Shown here in pieces: positions 63,856 through 64,000 of a stretch of DNA of 64,000 nucleotides. The notes beneath the pieces were generated by a model. The model worked only from the letters and a program-made list of their open reading frames with translations, was not told the DNA's origin and did not search any database. The stretch's first letter is position 1. Every line of letters starts with the position of its first letter. Both the position numbers and the translations under genes were made by a program. Source of the DNA: Streptomyces cynarae (GTDB taxonomy: Bacteria > Actinomycetota > Actinomycetes > Streptomycetales > Streptomycetaceae). The DNA is taken from contig NZ_CP106793.1 of the NCBI RefSeq assembly GCF_025642135.1, positions 2,277,001 to 2,341,000 of the forward strand, in the 5' to 3' direction.

Positions 63856-64000
63856 TCACAGCTCCTTGCGGAGATCCTCGAGGATCTCCTTCGTGCGTTG
63901 TGCAGGGGCGGCCTGGGCCGCCATGCGGTCCATGACCTCGAGGTGGGTCGCCACCTCGCTGCGCGCGTCCAGGTAGACGGCGCCGGTCAGGTACTCGCTG
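63856..64000 (-). CDS. XRE family regulator with DUF5753, C-terminal end (partial)
   Basis: The window ends inside a minus-strand frame whose last 47 residues include SEYLTGAVYLDARSEV, MDRMAAQAAPAQ and KEILEDLRKEL before TGA at 63856-63858. This is the C-terminus typical of DUF5753 sensor domains of XRE regulators. The stop directly abuts the DUF397 start, so the pair is translationally coupled. The helix-turn-helix lies outside the window. Confidence 0.85.
   Translation of the reverse strand, partial: SEYLTGAVYLDARSEVATHLEVMDRMAAQAAPAQRTKEILEDLRKEL

Overview
The window is a piece of a Streptomyces chromosome core. The GC content is very high, GTG and TTG starts are frequent, and stop/start overlaps (ATGA, GTGA) are common. 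Lineage markers include WhiA, an RbpA-family protein, OpcA, a mycothiol-type isomerase, and an XRE/DUF397 pair next to a DUF574-type methyltransferase. I recognise the order zwf-opcA-pgl ... pgi-rbpA-like-secG-tpiA-pgk-gap ... whiA-yvcK-rapZ-uvrC ... uvrA ... uvrB as the conserved central region of Streptomyces genomes. I see no prophage, insertion sequence, CRISPR array, rRNA or tRNA.

Layout. 1-3431: end of transaldolase, then the oxidative pentose-phosphate genes zwf, opcA and pgl. 3432-3699: convergent gap built of nested inverted repeats. 3700-10350: sugar ABC transporter with a GH13 alpha-glucosidase and an extra solute-binding protein. 10482-14096: PadR regulator with an FtsX/MacB-type ABC exporter. 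14185-21484: pgi (open in frame from an MFS gene), RbpA-like protein, secG, tpiA, pgk, gap. 21710-24664: secreted M14 carboxypeptidase. 24815-29887: overlapping uvrC-rapZ-yvcK-whiA operon. 30348-34181: XRE-like protein, Rieske lipoprotein, LacI/PfkB sugar pair with a perfect 30-bp operator. 34293-38940: uvrA, a mycothiol-dependent isomerase-like protein, a metallo-beta-lactamase-fold hydrolase. 39329-41930: polar amino-acid ABC transporter. 41952-46353: aroQ, MHS-type transporter, CaCA antiporter, TerC. 46641-51523: TerD fusion protein, TerD, uvrB. 51564-56136: MHYT protein, glycerophosphodiesterase, ogt, psuG-psuK. 56193-64000: methyltransferase, CorA, CBS protein, uridine-kinase-like protein, DUF2293 and DUF1772 proteins, gltD, DUF574-type methyltransferase, DUF397 protein and the end of an XRE regulator.

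How the genes work together. Central carbon metabolism (pentose-phosphate entry, Pgi, triose steps) shares the window with sugar uptake systems. The most coherent regulatory signal I found is a 23-bp promoter pattern, TTGTCRG-type element, 8-nt gap, TAnnnT. It matches the LexA-independent (RecA-NDp / PafBC) DNA-damage promoter known from mycobacteria. It occurs with exact 8-nt spacing upstream of uvrA, uvrB, uvrC and ogt, and also upstream of the MFS gene that reads into pgi and of the terD gene. The window therefore seems to hold a DNA-damage regulon. Its unexpected possible members are a transporter, the TerD pair, and (through the uvrC operon) the sporulation regulator whiA.
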